This document shows, piece by piece, positions 6,241 through 6,865 of a DNA stretch of 6,865 nt. The DNA lies in contig CANLTP010000048.1 of the NCBI GenBank assembly GCA_947494085.1, positions 1 through 6,865 on the forward strand, given 5' to 3'. How positions within the stretch are numbered: the first letter of the stretch is position 1; the number at the start of each line of letters is the position of its first letter. This DNA comes from Actinomycetota bacterium (GTDB lineage: Bacteria; Actinomycetota; Actinomycetes; Nanopelagicales; Nanopelagicaceae). Both the position numbers and the translations under genes were made by a program. The notes beneath the pieces are model-generated. The model saw nothing but the letters and a program-made list of their open reading frames with translations, made no database searches and was not told the DNA's origin.

Positions 6241-6865
6241 TGAAAAAGACCGAGGACCGAACCCGTGATTTAGTGGCTCGCGCCATCCTCGAAAATGGTC
6301 CTGCGACCGCGGTTGCCTTGGCTTCAAAGCTACACATAACCCCGGCGGGAATTCGCAGGCATTTAGATAACTTAATTGCTGAAGGTGTTTTGACTGCTCG
6401 TGAACCATTCACAAGTGCAAAAGATTCAAGGGGACGTGGGCGTCCATCAAAAGTTTTTGTTATGACAGATCTTGGTCGTGAAAAATTTGAACACACTTAT
6501 GACGATCTCGCTGTATCAGCTCTGCGATTTATGGCATCAAAGGGCGATAAGACATTAGTAAAAGAGTTCGCTCGAAATCGCGCGGAAGAAATCACCAAAC
6601 GTGCAGCCCAGATTCTTGCTAACAAGAAGAATCTAAGTGAGAAGAGCGAAGCGCTAGCAACATTCTTAACTGGCGAAGGTTACGCAGCAAATAATCATTC
6701 TCAAGGAATTGGCGAAGAGCTTTGCCAGAATCATTGTCCGATTGCTCACGTTGCATCGCAGTTTCCCGAACTCTGTGAAGCTGAAACCCAAGCCTTCTCC
6801 GAATTACTCGGCACCCACGTTCAAAGACTTGCCACTATCGCTCATGGCGACGGTGTCTGCACCAC
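6240..6865 (+). CDS. sufR: SufR-type Fe-S cluster transcriptional regulator, N-terminal part (3' end outside window)
   Basis: This is a winged-helix repressor expected to bind an Fe-S cluster and control the suf Fe-S assembly operon; only the first 208 codons are present. From the GTG, TRDLVARAILENGPATA (8-24) and ALASKLHITPAGIRRHL (26-42) form the helix-turn-helix, and RGRGRPSKVFVMTDLG (64-79) the wing. The C-terminal part carries C162, C166, C179 and C207 in LCQNHCPIAHV, FPELCEAETQAF and THVQRLATIAHGDGVCT, the cysteine-rich signature of mycobacterial and other actinobacterial SufR, where they hold a 4Fe-4S cluster. The start is uncertain: an in-frame ATG at 6168 (24 extra residues) is only 11 bp from the divergent ctaA start. 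I prefer GTG 6240 because it leaves an 83-bp divergent promoter region and puts the operator in front of the gene. Neither start has a Shine-Dalgarno. sufB is probably next. Confidence 0.88.
   Translation, partial: MKKTEDRTRDLVARAILENGPATAVALASKLHITPAGIRRHLDNLIAEGVLTAREPFTSAKDSRGRGRPSKVFVMTDLGREKFEHTYDDLAVSALRFMASKGDKTLVKEFARNRAEEITKRAAQILANKKNLSEKSEALATFLTGEGYAANNHSQGIGEELCQNHCPIAHVASQFPELCEAETQAFSELLGTHVQRLATIAHGDGVCT

Noticed and set aside
5999..6496. A 165-codon open frame on the - strand across the ctaA/sufR divergent region
   Set aside because: It overlaps both ctaA and the conserved helix-turn-helix of sufR, and its arginine- and serine-rich translation shows no family signature.

Overview
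The window looks like chromosomal DNA from a low- to medium-G+C, streamlined actinobacterium. Candidates by inference include freshwater Nanopelagicales-like (acI) lineages, but the sequence alone does not fix the taxon. Three things point to Actinobacteria: an RbpA-type RNA polymerase-binding protein (a family confined to the phylum), a CtaA with the actinobacterial EFGNR signature, and the neighbourhood pgk-tpiA-secG / tkt / ctaA / sufR. That gene order is a compressed version of the Mycobacterium tuberculosis Rv1437-Rv1460 region.

Layout. On the + strand (1-1668) lie the 3' end of pgk, then tpiA, secG and rbpA, with short gaps (35, 91 and 49 bp) and Shine-Dalgarno sequences before the last three. 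On the - strand (6156 to 1673) lies a tight operon ctaA-tkt-pgi: ctaA and tkt overlap by 4 bp (GTGA), and tkt and pgi are directly adjacent (TAA|ATG). rbpA and pgi converge with only 4 bp between their stop codons. Divergent from ctaA on the + strand is a SufR-type Fe-S regulator that runs off the window end and presumably leads into a suf operon. There is no gene-free stretch over 300 bp.

Function. Pgk and TpiA are lower glycolysis, Pgi is upper glycolysis and Tkt is the non-oxidative pentose phosphate pathway. CtaA makes heme A for the terminal oxidase, SecG belongs to the Sec translocon, RbpA supports sigma-dependent transcription, and SufR controls Fe-S cluster assembly.

The most useful observations are: (1) an exact CAAC-N6-GTTG palindrome, the SufR operator consensus known from cyanobacteria, at the probable sufR start; (2) the absence of tal, zwf, opcA, pgl and ctaB from a locus that normally holds them; (3) mutually exclusive small hairpins between tpiA and secG. 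I see no mobile element, CRISPR array, tRNA or rRNA, and no convincing undescribed system; this is mostly conserved housekeeping DNA.
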